64,000 bases of DNA, from contig NZ_CP015207.1 of assembly GCF_002101375.1 (NCBI RefSeq), positions 2,806,001-2,870,000 on the forward strand, in the 5' to 3' direction. Under the pieces are notes generated by a model, which worked only from the letters and a program-made list of their open reading frames with translations, did not search any database and was not told the DNA's origin. Origin of the DNA: Sporosarcina ureae. GTDB lineage: Bacteria > Bacillota > Bacilli > Bacillales_A > Planococcaceae. Below, one piece after another: positions 38,424 to 48,235 of this stretch; the stretch's first letter is position 1, and each line of letters opens with the position of its first letter. Both the position numbers and the translations under genes were made by a program.

Positions 38424-38460
38424 CACAAGCACAACTGCAGGGTAGGCCGTAGTCATGCAC
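38424..38460. repeat. Array hairpin, copy 4, truncated
   Basis: Only the 5' arm survives (CACAAGCACAACTGCAGGG); the matching arm is deleted after GTCATG. Confidence 0.8.
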
Positions 38461-38540
38461 CTGCAAGTTTGAATCATGAAACTTTCTCTTGCCAACTAAT
38501 CAGAAAATTCGTAGTATAGAGAAGAAGGAGTGTGAAGGCC

Positions 38541-39698
38541 TTGTTAACAGCTCTTACAAGTGGCGGGAAGCAAGTCGTGCTAACACGGCAGTGGTCCCTG
38601 GTCAACTTACGAGAGTGGCGTAAAAACGAAACCTTTCATTGTCCACAGTGCAAAGAACAAGTACTCCTGAAAGTCGGCGATATTGTGATTCCACACTTTG
38701 CCCACCTGAAGCAAACCACTTGCCGGGACAGTTTCTCAGAAGGGGAGTCCCCAACCCATCTGCTCGGTAAAATCCAACTCTATGAACTATTTTCACGTTT
38801 GCATCTACAAACAGCAATGGAACCTTATTTGCCTGACATCCGGCAACGTCCCGATCTGCTTGTAACATGGCGAAACGAGCAAGTCCCTATTGAATTCCAA
38901 TGCAGTACGATTCCTATAGCCCGTATCCTTGAGCGTAACGCAGGCTACGATATGGTAAATATGACGCCAATTTGGATAGTACTAACACCTCAAAAAGTGC
39001 AAGACTCTTCAGCGTTTGTTCTTACTCATCGATTCACTCAATTCCAACAACACTTTATCCGTCAACTTCATTCACCTAGTAAAGAAGTTTTATCCGTGTT
39101 CATAACGTACAATCCGCTAAAGCAACAGTTTCATTACCTTAGTCATTTCATCCATCTTCGGGGCACCGCGTTTGCGGTATGTCACTCCATCATGCGAAGC
39201 AAACATCAAACCATTCCATTTGCTATTCCTGCTACTCCATCCATAAAAGATATTGAAGAACTGACGCGTCAATATCAATCTGCACGTCGAAAGTATCTTC
39301 GGTCGGTAATTGGGTATAATCAAAGAGGTATCCAACATCGTTTTTTGCGTGCGTGTTATGAAATGCGTGTGCAACCTATTCAATTGCCTGCATGGATTGG
39401 CGTTCCGACATTTGGGCAAGCGGCATTTACAGAGTCTGATAGTGAATGGCAATTGCTACTTATTGCGGTTATGCGACAAATGAGGAATACACCCTTCCAA
39501 CTAAATCTCACCATCCTTCATTCATTTGTTAAAACATTTGAAGGGGATTCGATCCAACAAGTGGAAGCTTGTCAAAGTTATGTGGATTTCTTGAGAGAGC
39601 AGCGCATAGATATCTATCGAATGGATAAATTCATGGGTAGAGACTTTGTGCTGGAAATACTTTCAGGGCGATTTCTTGCAATGCATGCCAGGAATTGA
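38541..39698 (+). CDS. coiA: Competence protein CoiA
   Basis: About 385 residues. N-terminal region with a zinc-finger-like pair (CPQCKEQV), HFAHLKQTTC and a nuclease-like core (RRPDLLV-type: QRPDLLVTWRNEQVPIEFQCS, with the D-ExQ residues of a PD-(D/E)XK fold). CoiA acts in DNA uptake/recombination during transformation. TTG 38541 is chosen, 10 bases after AAGGAG; GTG 38532 is only one base from that site. Located between mecA and pepF as in B. subtilis (yjbF). Confidence 0.92.
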   Translation: MLTALTSGGKQVVLTRQWSLVNLREWRKNETFHCPQCKEQVLLKVGDIVIPHFAHLKQTTCRDSFSEGESPTHLLGKIQLYELFSRLHLQTAMEPYLPDIRQRPDLLVTWRNEQVPIEFQCSTIPIARILERNAGYDMVNMTPIWIVLTPQKVQDSSAFVLTHRFTQFQQHFIRQLHSPSKEVLSVFITYNPLKQQFHYLSHFIHLRGTAFAVCHSIMRSKHQTIPFAIPATPSIKDIEELTRQYQSARRKYLRSVIGYNQRGIQHRFLRACYEMRVQPIQLPAWIGVPTFGQAAFTESDSEWQLLLIAVMRQMRNTPFQLNLTILHSFVKTFEGDSIQQVEACQSYVDFLREQRIDIYRMDKFMGRDFVLEILSGRFLAMHARN

Positions 39699-39747
39699 GA
39701 AAATACAAGAGAATCAAATAACGGTAAATGCAGGAGGAGGAATTGGA

Positions 39748-41565
39748 TTGACGAATGATAACAAAGTATTGATGCGCGATGAAGTATCTGAAGAGGAAAC
39801 ATGGCGCTTGGAAGATATATTTTCATCTGATGAAGAGTGGGATAAAGAGTACAGCAAAATTGAAGAGATGGCCAAAGAAGCAGAACAGTATAAAGGGACT
39901 CTTGGAAATGGAGCACATCCACTTTTTGAAGCGTTAACATATCGTGACAAGTTGGCAGAACGTCTGCGAAGATTGTACACGTATGCGCATCTTAAAACAG
40001 ACCAGGATACGACGAACAGCTTTTATCAGGCAATGGATGGTCGAATTAGAACATTAGTCGTGAAAATATCAACAGCGTTATCTTATTTCACTCCAGAATT
40101 ACTCTCGATCGATGAAAAGAAATTGAATGAAACGATTGAATCGCATGAAGGCTTGCGTTTATATAAACAAGAATTTGAAGAGTTGAATGCAGAACGCGCT
40201 CACGTTCTGTCTTCCGAACAAGAGCAATTAATCGCGCAGTTATCTGAAGTAACAGGAAAGTCTTCTGAAACATTCAGTATGTTAAACAACGCGGATTTGA
40301 CTTTCGGTATGGTCAAAGACGAAGAGGGCCGTGACATTCAATTAACACATGGTCGTTATTCACAATTTTTAGAGAGCAAAGACCCGAAAGTTCGCGAAGC
40401 GGCATTTAAAGAAATGTATGCAAGGTACGGAGAGTTCAAAAATACATTTGCTTCGACATTAAGCGGTAATGTAAAAGGGCATAATGTAAACGCAAGAATT
40501 AGAAATTATAGTTCAGCGAGAGCGGCAGCATTATCCAATAACCATATTCCGGAGCAAGTGTATGAAAACCTGTTATCTACTATCAATAAAAACCTAGGAT
40601 TATTACATCGTTATGTAGCGCTGCGTAAAAAAGTATTGAATGTGAATCAGCTTCATATGTGGGATATCTATACACCACTAGTCGAAGATACAAAGATGAA
40701 GTACACATACGATGAAGCGAAAGAAACCATGCTCGAGAGCTTCCATCCGCTCGGTGAAGATTATCGGGCTGTTGTAAAAGAAGGGCTTGATAATCGCTGG
40801 GTTGATGTTCGTGAAAATAAAGGAAAACGTTCAGGTGCGTATTCTTCAGGTTCTTATGGAACAAACCCGTACATCTTAATGAACTGGCAAGATAATGTAA
40901 ACAATCTATTTACGTTAGCACATGAGTTCGGACATAGTGTACACAGCTATTATTCCCGTAAGTATCAACCATTCATTTATAGTGGGTATTCTATATTTGT
41001 AGCGGAAGTTGCATCAACAGTTAATGAAGCATTGCTGAATGATCACTTATTAAAAGTGACGACTGACGAAGATCAGCGAATTTACTTGTTAAACTATTGG
41101 CTGGATGGATTCCGTGCGACGGTGTTCCGTCAGACAATGTTTGCGGAATACGAGCACTTAATTCATAAGCTGGATCAAGACGGTGTGCCGTTGACAGCTG
41201 AAAAGTTAACAGAAGAATATTATGCTTTGAACAAAAAGTATTACGGAGATGCGATTGTTAGTGACGAGGAAATTGGTTTAGAATGGGCACGTATTCCTCA
41301 CTTCTATATGAATTATTATGTCTATCAATACGCGACAGGATATAGTGCAGCCGTAGCGCTCAGCAAGCAGATTTTAGAAGAAGGAGAGCCGGCAGTAGAG
41401 CGTTATATTACGAACTTCTTGAAAGCAGGGTCATCCGATTACCCTATCGAAGTACTTAAAAAAGCGGGTGTCGATATGACATCTGAAAAGCCTATTGAGG
41501 AAGCGTGCCGAGTATTTGAAGCACGATTAAATGAGTTGGAACAGCTATTGGCAAAGAGAGGGTAA
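39748..41565 (+). CDS. pepF: Oligoendopeptidase F
   Basis: 605 residues, M3B zinc peptidase. Active site HEFGH (TLAHEFGHSVHSYYS) and the third ligand Glu in EVASTVNEALLNDHLL. Degrades short peptides in the cytosol. TTG 39748 follows AGGAGGAGG by 7 bases and gives the family's usual length; open frame upstream overlaps coiA's end and is not used. The coiA-pepF order is as in Bacillus. Confidence 0.96.
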   Translation: MTNDNKVLMRDEVSEEETWRLEDIFSSDEEWDKEYSKIEEMAKEAEQYKGTLGNGAHPLFEALTYRDKLAERLRRLYTYAHLKTDQDTTNSFYQAMDGRIRTLVVKISTALSYFTPELLSIDEKKLNETIESHEGLRLYKQEFEELNAERAHVLSSEQEQLIAQLSEVTGKSSETFSMLNNADLTFGMVKDEEGRDIQLTHGRYSQFLESKDPKVREAAFKEMYARYGEFKNTFASTLSGNVKGHNVNARIRNYSSARAAALSNNHIPEQVYENLLSTINKNLGLLHRYVALRKKVLNVNQLHMWDIYTPLVEDTKMKYTYDEAKETMLESFHPLGEDYRAVVKEGLDNRWVDVRENKGKRSGAYSSGSYGTNPYILMNWQDNVNNLFTLAHEFGHSVHSYYSRKYQPFIYSGYSIFVAEVASTVNEALLNDHLLKVTTDEDQRIYLLNYWLDGFRATVFRQTMFAEYEHLIHKLDQDGVPLTAEKLTEEYYALNKKYYGDAIVSDEEIGLEWARIPHFYMNYYVYQYATGYSAAVALSKQILEEGEPAVERYITNFLKAGSSDYPIEVLKKAGVDMTSEKPIEEACRVFEARLNELEQLLAKRG

Positions 41566-41742
41566 TTTTTGACTACATGTTTCGACAGCGATCTGCGAAG
41601 ACCGTGACATTTGGATGAAAGCTGTTATAATTTGTTGAAGTCATTAATCATTTATGATATGGTGTAATTGTGGAATAAATCACATACCAAACATACACCC
41701 CTTTTGTTTGAACGTGAACATTTCTCCCATTCCCTTTGAAGA

Positions 41743-41783
41743 AGAGCATTCACTCCCCCCCAGGAGAGGATGCTCTTTTCTTT
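41743..41783 (+). terminator. Terminator after pepF
   Basis: AAGAGCAT / ATGCTCTT stem with inner CTCC / GGAG, then T-rich. The 175 bases before it (41566-41742) hold no gene. Confidence 0.8.
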
Positions 41784-41788
41784 ACGTA

Positions 41789-41825
41789 AAAAAGCCGAAG
41801 TCCCAAGAAATGGTTGGACTTCGAC
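41789..41825 (-). terminator. Terminator of spxH (minus strand)
   Basis: Minus strand CGAAGTCC / GGACTTCG stem followed by T5-6. Confidence 0.8.
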
Positions 41826-41836
41826 TGGTATAAGGG

Positions 41837-42661
41837 CTATTTAATTAGCGAACAATTAGGTTGCTTTTTACGCCATAGCGTACGATCTTGGAAGGGAATC
41901 CGTTCGATTTCCTGTTTTAGTAAGCGTTTCTTTAATTCGCGTTCAGCTTCTTTTTCTGTCATATGACACATTTCCGCGATTTCTTTCGTTGTGAGTAAAT
42001 CAAAACGATTGAATAACAAATCAATTGAAGGAGGTATTTCTGGTAGAAGTTGTCCTCCGGTTAGTTCTTCTAAAATCTGTTCGTAAATTGCATAGTCATA
42101 GAGGCCGCTCACTTTCAATCCTTCGTCTTCAATATTGCTATTGAAGAAGACAAAAGTGGGTGCTTCATCCACTTCCATTTCGTTACCTAAATACATATCG
42201 ACTTGCAACGCACGCGATGTTTCTTCAGAAGTAAAATCTGCGATAAATTCATCTACGTCTAAATTAATGCGTGCAGCAATTTCTACAAGTACAGAATAGG
42301 ATGCCACATCACGCTTCTTCAAAAAGGAATACTCAAGTAAACAGGATAAGTAACGGAACCCAGCTCGCTTACCTTGGAACTCTGCAGCTTTTACTGCAAT
42401 ATTAGGGAAACAAGGGTTTGACCGCTTCGTGGACTTGGCATCGTTTGGATCAAGTAAAGAAGGTGGGTTCAATTTTGTCATCGGTGTTCGTAGCGCGATG
42501 CGTAACGTGAAATAGTGATCGTATTCGACTTGCATTTTACGTAGCAATGGCTGCAGTGACCAACAATCTTTACAATACGGATCAAGAAATACATAGAGTT
42601 CAATGGGCTTTACTGAAGCAGAGTAGTGTAACGTATCATCAATAACAGTTAGATAGTTCAC
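41837..42661 (-). CDS. spxH: ClpXP adapter SpxH (YjbH), DsbA-like
   Basis: 274 residues. Thioredoxin/DsbA fold with FLDPYCKDCWSLQP (CxxC) and a helical insert; the C-terminal part (TKEIAEMCHMTEKEAERELKKRLL) resembles a small helix-turn-helix. SpxH binds Spx and speeds its ClpXP degradation. Start ATG overlaps the stop of the haemoglobin gene upstream (4 bases), so the two are coupled as in other Firmicutes (yjbI-yjbH). Confidence 0.95.
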   Translation of the reverse strand: MNYLTVIDDTLHYSASVKPIELYVFLDPYCKDCWSLQPLLRKMQVEYDHYFTLRIALRTPMTKLNPPSLLDPNDAKSTKRSNPCFPNIAVKAAEFQGKRAGFRYLSCLLEYSFLKKRDVASYSVLVEIAARINLDVDEFIADFTSEETSRALQVDMYLGNEMEVDEAPTFVFFNSNIEDEGLKVSGLYDYAIYEQILEELTGGQLLPEIPPSIDLLFNRFDLLTTKEIAEMCHMTEKEAERELKKRLLKQEIERIPFQDRTLWRKKQPNCSLIK

Positions 42662-43050
42662 TGATCTTCCTCCTCGTTCCTATTTACCATATGGTTGGCT
42701 GTTAAGACAAGGCGTTTATAGTAGACTTCCCGAAGTGGACCCTCCAGTCCTACATCGTCCATTGCCTCAGCCATGCATGCTAGCCATGCTTCTGCGCGTG
42801 TAGGTGTTATAGGGAAAGGGTTATGTCGAGCTCTCATCATAGGATGTCCGTGCTCTTCCGTGAATAGGTTAGGACCACCGAGATATTGTGTTTGAAATTG
42901 TTTTTGTTTCCTAATGGTTTCGGATAAATCATTAGGGAATATTGGAATGAGATCTGGGTGAACAGCCACTTTTGCGTAAAATGTTTCAATCAGTTCGTGT
43001 AATTTTTTCTCGCCGATCTCCTCAAAAGGGATGACAGGTTTTCGAGTCAT
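42658..43050 (-). CDS. yjbI: Truncated haemoglobin, group II
   Basis: About 130 residues. 2-over-2 globin with FYAKVAVHPDLIPIFP, the QTQYLGGPNLFTEEHGHPMMRARH region (proximal His in MRARHNPF) and the Trp of EAWLACM typical of group II (trHbO). Binds oxygen and related diatomic gases; in this neighbourhood it is often linked to SpxH redox control. Start at 43050 fits GGGGTG spacing; an in-frame upstream extension to 43092 lacks support. Confidence 0.93.
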   Translation of the reverse strand: MTRKPVIPFEEIGEKKLHELIETFYAKVAVHPDLIPIFPNDLSETIRKQKQFQTQYLGGPNLFTEEHGHPMMRARHNPFPITPTRAEAWLACMAEAMDDVGLEGPLREVYYKRLVLTANHMVNRNEEEDQ

Positions 43051-43092
43051 TGAATTCACACCCCTTCGTGCTTTGTATCTGTATTCTATCAA

Positions 43093-43258
43093 CGAACGAA
43101 TTTCTATACAAATAAAAGAGCTTATTTTGTTTCTTGTTATATAGCAGATTGGATCGCTAAAGTCGGATTAACGGCGTAGCTAATCTTCTCGTAGTCGCCT
43201 TACGCTTACAATTGGCTAGATAGTGGTGGGGACACATTGTAAAAAAACAACGAAAAGT
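43093..43258. other. Short intergenic region
   Basis: No gene or clear terminator is seen between cwlQ and the haemoglobin gene, both on the minus strand. The promoter for yjbI-spxH must lie here. Confidence 0.3.
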
Positions 43259-43918
43259 TTACACCGTTTGGTGGTAGTAGTTCATGACTTTTTTTACGTA
43301 GTTCTGGGTTTCTTTGAAAGGCGGGATGCCTCCGTATTTTTTTACGTTCCCAGGTCCTGCGTTGTAGGCTGCTAGTGCCATTTCGTTTGAGCCGAATTGG
43401 TTGAGCATGCTACGCAAGTATTTCGCTCCACCCATGATGTTTTGCTCCGGATCCATCGGGTTGGACACACCGAGGTATTTAGCTGTGCCTGGCATTAGTT
43501 GCATAAGTCCGGCTGCGCCTGCGTGACTTTTCGCATTACTTTTGAAGTTGGATTCTTGTTTGATGACGGCGGCAATTAGTTTTTCTGGTAGCTGATATTT
43601 TTCTGCAGCTTGTTTGATAATGTCTGCGTATGGATTATTGGTTGCTAGTGACGTGTTGTCTGGTGATACAGCAGCCAATTCTTTACCTGGCTTTGTCGAT
43701 ATATCAAATGGTGGTATGCTGCTTCCTTGGCTAAATAGTTGTGCGGATTGATTTGCGAGTTCAGGGCTTATGATATTGTCGTCCAGCAATTGCGTAAGCA
43801 TCGTTTGGAACTGATTGGAGCTGGTCGGTGGATTAGTACTGAAGGATTGAACCGCTCCAAGAGTTTGTAGTGTATTGATTTCAAGGAGTAACCGAGTGTT
43901 AATGGGGGCGAGATTCAT
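43259..43918 (-). CDS. cwlQ: Lytic transglycosylase/muramidase, SLT domain
   Basis: 219 residues. The N-terminal ~95 residues are low complexity; the SLT domain (about 105-219) has the catalytic Glu in [19 protein letters not shown], then [15 protein letters not shown], and [18 protein letters not shown]. Corresponds to B. subtilis YjbJ/CwlQ by position. No clear signal peptide is seen, as in that protein. AGGAGGAAAAAGT precedes the ATG. Confidence 0.9.
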   Translation of the reverse strand: MNLAPINTRLLLEINTLQTLGAVQSFSTNPPTSSNQFQTMLTQLLDDNIISPELANQSAQLFSQGSSIPPFDISTKPGKELAAVSPDNTSLATNNPYADIIKQAAEKYQLPEKLIAAVIKQESNFKSNAKSHAGAAGLMQLMPGTAKYLGVSNPMDPEQNIMGGAKYLRSMLNQFGSNEMALAAYNAGPGNVKKYGGIPPFKETQNYVKKVMNYYHQTV

Positions 43919-44071
43919 ACTTTTTCCTCCTGTTTATTGAAGATAGTAAATGGGTTCGTTTATTATATCTATTATACCAACTTTCTTATCATAATGCACA
44001 ATAACGAAATGCAACTACGTGTGGCATATGGTAGACTAAACGTAAAGACTTTAATTAAGGAAGTGGATGTC

Positions 44072-44461
44072 TTGGATATAAAAAATGAAATCATTGGAAC
44101 AAGTAAAAATGGTAATGAAGTTCAATTTATATTGAATCCGGAGGCAGAGTGGCCGTTAGGTTCTCCAACTGGAAAAATGTTAACAGACACAGATCGTCAA
44201 TCGTTTGTATATATCTTTGATCACGAAACAGGCTATCGGTATGCGTATTTCCCGATGAACAGTTGGAGTGGACTGGTCGATATGTTGTTGCACCAAGCAG
44301 AACCTGTGTTGATGTGGCAAGATGAGAAAATTCTATTAACAGGTGCTGCAGACGAATTGCAGGCGTTGATTTTTAATATTGAAGGTAATGATAACTACGG
44401 CGAGGAATTCAGTACAGCTGTAGAAGAAGTATTCAAGCCGGTGCTGGAAAAGGTGAATTGA
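44072..44461 (+). CDS. yjbL: UPF0738 family protein (YjbL-like)
   Basis: About 129 residues from TTG 44072 (AAGG-AAGTGG just upstream); ATG 43999 and 44012 are in frame but have no ribosome binding site. The blocks RQSFVYIFDHETGYRYAYFP and FNIEGNDNYGEEF resemble UPF0738, whose B. subtilis member YjbL lies in the same cluster. Function unknown. Divergent from cwlQ; NAD kinase starts 43 bases later. Confidence 0.7.
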   Translation: MDIKNEIIGTSKNGNEVQFILNPEAEWPLGSPTGKMLTDTDRQSFVYIFDHETGYRYAYFPMNSWSGLVDMLLHQAEPVLMWQDEKILLTGAADELQALIFNIEGNDNYGEEFSTAVEEVFKPVLEKVN

Positions 44462-44503
44462 TATATGGCAAAAGAAATTCACAAAAAGAATGGAAGTGAT
44501 GTT

Positions 44504-45337
44504 ATGAAATTCACAATTCAGTCGCGAAATGACGAGATATCCAATAAGTTAATGAAAGAAGCACGTGTGTATTTACGCGATTTTGGTTTGAAATATGATG
44601 AAGAAGAACCGGATATTGTGTTGTCCATTGGTGGGGATGGAACGCTATTGCATGCTTTCCATAAATACATACACCGCTTGGATAAGACATCGTTTGTGGG
44701 AATTCATACGGGTCACTTAGGGTTTTATGCGGACTGGAAACCTTCTGAAATAGAAAAGTTGGTGATCTTGATCGCACGACAAGAGTACGAAGTCATCGAG
44801 TATCCTTTGATTGAAGTCACGATCAATTATCGTCACTCTGAAAAAAGTGCATCGTATTTAGCATTGAATGAATCCACAGTAAAATCACCTGAAGTTACGT
44901 TGGTGATGGATGTTGAATTAAATGGAGAACACTTTGAACGTTTTAGAGGAGACGGGCTTTGTATGTCGACGCCGTCTGGGTCAACTGCTTACAGTAAATC
45001 TCTTGGTGGTGCGATTATCCATCCTTCATTGCCGTCCATGCAATTGACGGAAATGGCATCGATCAATAATCGTGTATTCCGTACAGTAGGATCTCCGCTC
45101 ATTTTACCCGATCATCATATCTGTACACTGACACCTGTAAAAGGTCCCGATTTCATGGTGACGGTCGATCATTTGCAACTCCTGCATAAAGATGTCAAAT
45201 CTATCGAATATAAAGTGTCCAATGAAAAGATGGGTTTTGCGCGCTTCCGTCCTTTCCCATTCTGGAAACGTGTAGAAGAGTCATTTGTAGCGAGTGATTT
45301 AATCTATGAACGTGAAGATGATGAAAAGAAAAAATAA
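44504..45337 (+). CDS. nadF: NAD kinase
   Basis: 277 residues. Makes NADP from NAD. The ATP/NAD-binding [11 protein letters not shown], the [10 protein letters not shown] loop and [25 protein letters not shown] are the family signatures. ATG 44504 follows GGAAGTGA; the upstream ATG 44465 adds 13 residues without homology to family openings. Overlaps the next gene by about 32 bases. Confidence 0.95.
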   Translation: MKFTIQSRNDEISNKLMKEARVYLRDFGLKYDEEEPDIVLSIGGDGTLLHAFHKYIHRLDKTSFVGIHTGHLGFYADWKPSEIEKLVILIARQEYEVIEYPLIEVTINYRHSEKSASYLALNESTVKSPEVTLVMDVELNGEHFERFRGDGLCMSTPSGSTAYSKSLGGAIIHPSLPSMQLTEMASINNRVFRTVGSPLILPDHHICTLTPVKGPDFMVTVDHLQLLHKDVKSIEYKVSNEKMGFARFRPFPFWKRVEESFVASDLIYEREDDEKKK

Positions 45338-46271
45338 TACGCTGTTTCAATTACAATTCGTTGTGAAGGAAAGTGGATTGCTTCGTGAATTTTTAGCGCA
45401 GCATGAAATTTCCAAAACGACGTTAACGGCTATTAAATATCGCGGTGGCGAGATCTTGGTGAATGGACAGTCTCAAAACGTGCGTCATAAGTTGCAACCT
45501 GGTGATCAAGTCACTGTATTATTCCCTCCGGAACAAGTGAGTGATGGATTGATTCCACAAGAGGGCGCGTTATCCATTTTATATGAAGATGAAACCCTTT
45601 TGATGCTTGATAAACCAGCTGGACAGAGCACGATCCCTTCTCGCAATCATCCTTCTGGAACGCTTGCGAATTTTGTCTGTGGAAAATTTGAAACAGAAGG
45701 TATTCTATCAACTGCTCATATGGTGACGCGTCTTGATACAGATACATCGGGTATTATTTGTGTGGCAAAAAACCGCCATATTCACCATCTATTAAGCAAA
45801 CAAATGGCGCAAGATTTGTTTCAACGTCAATATACTGCATTCTCGGAAGGTATAATTACTACGCCATTCTTGACTATCGAACAACCGATTGGTAGAAAAG
45901 ATGGCAGTATTATTGAGAGAATTGTGCGGGAGGATGGACAGTATTCAAAAACCGATGTGTCCGTAAAAGCGCATTATCGTAATGAAGCAGACTGTTTCTC
46001 CGTTATAGACTTGACGTTGCATACAGGCCGTACGCATCAAATTCGTGTGCACATGCAATGGCTTGGTCATCCACTCATAGGTGATGATTTATACGATGCG
46101 AATCCAGACGTATTCCCACGCCAAGCATTGCATTGTTCTAGCGTCAGTTTACTTCATCCGATAACGAAAGAGAGAATGCACTTTACTAGTCCGTTGCCGG
46201 AAGATATGCAATACTATTTACGGCAAAGTCAGCAAGTGTGCGGATTCTCTCAACAGCAACCACTCTGTTAA
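45306..46271 (+). CDS. RluD-family pseudouridine synthase (YjbO-like)
   Basis: Up to 321 residues; ATGs at 45318 and 45321 are alternative starts. S4-like N-terminal region ([17 protein letters not shown]...LQPGDQV), then the RluA/RluD catalytic domain with the nucleophile Asp in [10 protein letters not shown], and [20 protein letters not shown]. Converts uridine to pseudouridine in rRNA or tRNA; the exact target is unknown. The nadF-pseudouridine synthase pair is conserved in Bacilli. Confidence 0.92.
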   Translation: MNVKMMKRKNNTLFQLQFVVKESGLLREFLAQHEISKTTLTAIKYRGGEILVNGQSQNVRHKLQPGDQVTVLFPPEQVSDGLIPQEGALSILYEDETLLMLDKPAGQSTIPSRNHPSGTLANFVCGKFETEGILSTAHMVTRLDTDTSGIICVAKNRHIHHLLSKQMAQDLFQRQYTAFSEGIITTPFLTIEQPIGRKDGSIIERIVREDGQYSKTDVSVKAHYRNEADCFSVIDLTLHTGRTHQIRVHMQWLGHPLIGDDLYDANPDVFPRQALHCSSVSLLHPITKERMHFTSPLPEDMQYYLRQSQQVCGFSQQQPLC

Positions 46272-46352
46272 TATAAAGCAGTACTCACGTTGTATAGAAA
46301 CTTACTAGTACGTGTTAGCGTACCGTATGTACAGAAGGGAAGGTGTGAAATC

Positions 46353-47729
46353 ATGACTACTCAACCAGAACAAATGAAAAGTGAGATCGTTTTGGATGCA
46401 GTGAAGTTGCGAGAATTGCTGAGCAACGAGGACATTCATTCGTTCAGAAAAGAATATTTGGTACTTCATCCGTATGATCGAGCGACTTTTTATGAAGAAG
46501 TTGGTGCAGAGCTTCGGGAATTGATGTATTTTTATTTATCGCCAAAAGAACTTGCGGAAATATTTGAAACAAGTGAAATTGAAGAAGATGAATATGAAGA
46601 GTTCCTTGAGGAGATGGACGCGACATATGCCGCAGAGATGATTTCATACATGTTTGTGGATAATGCGGTAGATGTCCTGAAAGAACTAGATAAAAAGAAA
46701 GTCGTTAGCTATCTAACATTGATGGATAAAGAAGCAGCGATTCAAATTAAAGCATTACTACACTATGAAGAATATACAGCTGGTTCGATCATGACGACGG
46801 AATTCGTGACGGTTTCCGAAAATTCCACTGTTCGTTCCGCTATGACAATTTTACGTAGTGAAGCACCAAGTGCTGAGACGATTTACTATATTTTCGTTGT
46901 GGATGACTACCAGCGCTTAACTGGAGTCGTTTCATTACGAGACTTGATTATTGCCGATGAAGATACATTAATTCGCGCCATTATGAGTGATCGTCTCGTC
47001 AGCGTATCCGTTTCCGACGACCAAGAAGACGTTGCCCGAACGATTCAAGATTATAACTTCCTAGCTGTTCCAGTTGTCGACTTCCAGCAACATATTTTAG
47101 GGATTATTACAGTTGATGACATTATTGACGTTATCGATGAAGAAGCATCGGATGATTATTCTAAACTTGCCGGTGTCTCGACAATGGATACATTTGATAA
47201 AAACCCATTTTCTGCTGCCAAAAAACGGATTCCATGGCTACTGATTTTATTGGTTCTTGGAATGTTAACGGCGAACTTAATTGATTTATTTACTGAAACG
47301 ATTTCTCAAGTTGCTTTATTAGCCGCATTTATCCCCTTGATCGCCGGAACAGCCGGAAATAGTGGAACCCAGTCTCTTGCTGTTGCGGTTCGTGGTATCG
47401 CAACACGTGATATTGAAGATGAAAGTAAATTGAAGTTATTGATACGAGAAGCGGGTACTGGAATTATTACAGGTGTGATTTGCGCAATATTTGTCGTTTT
47501 ATTAATTTTTATCTGGAAACATGAACTGGTGATCGCTTTATTAGTAGGAGCAGCAATGATGGTTTCGATTTTCGTTGCAACGATTTCGGGATCATTTATT
47601 CCGCTATTTATGCATAAACTGAAAGTAGACCCGGCTGTGGCCTCAGGACCATTTATTACTACTCTTAACGACGTTATCAGTGTCGTCATTTATCTAGGTC
47701 TTGCAACAGTATTCCTTAGTTCATTATGA
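46353..47729 (+). CDS. mgtE: Magnesium transporter MgtE
   Basis: About 458 residues. N domain (superhelical, about 1-130), tandem CBS domains (GSIMTTEFVTVSENSTVRSAM ... IMSDRLVSVSVSDDQEDVA) that sense Mg2+, then five membrane helices with GNSGTQSLAVAVRGIATRDI and PFITTLNDVISVVIYLG forming the pore. ATG 46353 follows GGAAGGTGTG. No M-box leader fits in the 81-base gap upstream. Confidence 0.95.
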   Translation: MTTQPEQMKSEIVLDAVKLRELLSNEDIHSFRKEYLVLHPYDRATFYEEVGAELRELMYFYLSPKELAEIFETSEIEEDEYEEFLEEMDATYAAEMISYMFVDNAVDVLKELDKKKVVSYLTLMDKEAAIQIKALLHYEEYTAGSIMTTEFVTVSENSTVRSAMTILRSEAPSAETIYYIFVVDDYQRLTGVVSLRDLIIADEDTLIRAIMSDRLVSVSVSDDQEDVARTIQDYNFLAVPVVDFQQHILGIITVDDIIDVIDEEASDDYSKLAGVSTMDTFDKNPFSAAKKRIPWLLILLVLGMLTANLIDLFTETISQVALLAAFIPLIAGTAGNSGTQSLAVAVRGIATRDIEDESKLKLLIREAGTGIITGVICAIFVVLLIFIWKHELVIALLVGAAMMVSIFVATISGSFIPLFMHKLKVDPAVASGPFITTLNDVISVVIYLGLATVFLSSL

Positions 47730-47750
47730 ACTGGGAATACTGTTTTTTTA
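47705..47750 (+). terminator. Terminator overlapping the mgtE stop
   Basis: AACAGTATTCC / GGAATACTGTT with inner AGTTCATTATGAACT, then T7. The stop codon lies in the loop region. Confidence 0.88.
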
Positions 47751-47759
47751 TATTTCGGA

Positions 47760-47787
47760 ACGTTAGGCGTTTTACTTACATATGTTA
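47760..47787 (+). promoter_or_regulatory. Probable sigma-K promoter of the CotO-like gene
   Basis: AC (47760-47761), 17-base spacer, CATATGTTA (47779-47787), fitting the AC-N16/17-CATANNNTA pattern of mother-cell sigma-K promoters. Confidence 0.65.
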
Positions 47788-47807
47788 CTTAAAAGGAAGT
47801 GATGAAA

Positions 47808-48224
47808 ATGCGTCATGAAAAGCCGTTACTGTTCATTTCAAGCCCTGTTATTAGAAGATATCGATATACCCCCATTGTCGAAGAAGAAAGCACATCCGTT
47901 TTTGAGCTAGAACACTCAAGAGGATTGGAGCATCCCGTCGTCTTACCCGTTACAGAAAGCTTGTCGGCACCAGAGTCACCAGAGATCCAACAAGAATTAT
48001 TAGCAACTCAACTCATTCGTCAAAGATTAGAATACTTGCAACACCCATTCCGTAAAGAATTATATGCTCCTTTAGAAATCATCACTGAAAAAGGTAGTAT
48101 CAAAGGAAAGTTGCATGATTTAGAAAATGAAGTCGTCTGGATCAAATCGGACAAAGAAATCACTACAGTCCGCATTGAAGAAATCTTAGATATCCTTTGG
48201 AAACAGCAATCATTCACTATTTAA
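47808..48224 (+). CDS. cotO: Spore coat protein, CotO-like
   Basis: About 138 residues. A variable N-terminal part is followed by a C-terminal domain (EIITEKGSIKGKLHDLENEV ... TTVRIEEILDILW) typical of CotO, which helps assemble the outer coat. It is shorter than B. subtilis CotO. A sigma-K-type promoter and convergence on cotZ support the call. Start at ATG 47808, 8 bases after AAGGAAG. Confidence 0.75.
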   Translation: MRHEKPLLFISSPVIRRYRYTPIVEEESTSVFELEHSRGLEHPVVLPVTESLSAPESPEIQQELLATQLIRQRLEYLQHPFRKELYAPLEIITEKGSIKGKLHDLENEVVWIKSDKEITTVRIEEILDILWKQQSFTI

Positions 48225-48235
48225 TTCTTACTAGT

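Larger units (their letters stand above)
37480..38460. repeat. Tandem array of 253-bp units, four copies
   Basis: Units share the order GATAGCTATCAC - TGTTTTTCTTTTTGCTAG - CACAAACTAATTCATT - hairpin - AAGTCGAGCGACG - GTGAGCAAGAAA. Hairpin starts at 37567, 37820, 38171 and 38424: spacings 253, 351 and 253, so about 98 extra bases lie between copies 2 and 3 (37995-38092). Copy 4 is cut short in its hairpin. The period is not a multiple of three, and open frames inside change frame from unit to unit, so it is not coding. coiA begins 80 bases after the array. Confidence 0.93.

Noticed and set aside
37480-38460. Possibility that the array is a CRISPR
   Set aside because: Units are 253 bp with near-identical content throughout; no short direct repeats with unique spacers and no cas genes are present.
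46272-46352. M-box magnesium riboswitch before mgtE
   Set aside because: The 81-base gap is too short for the known M-box fold and shows no matching core.
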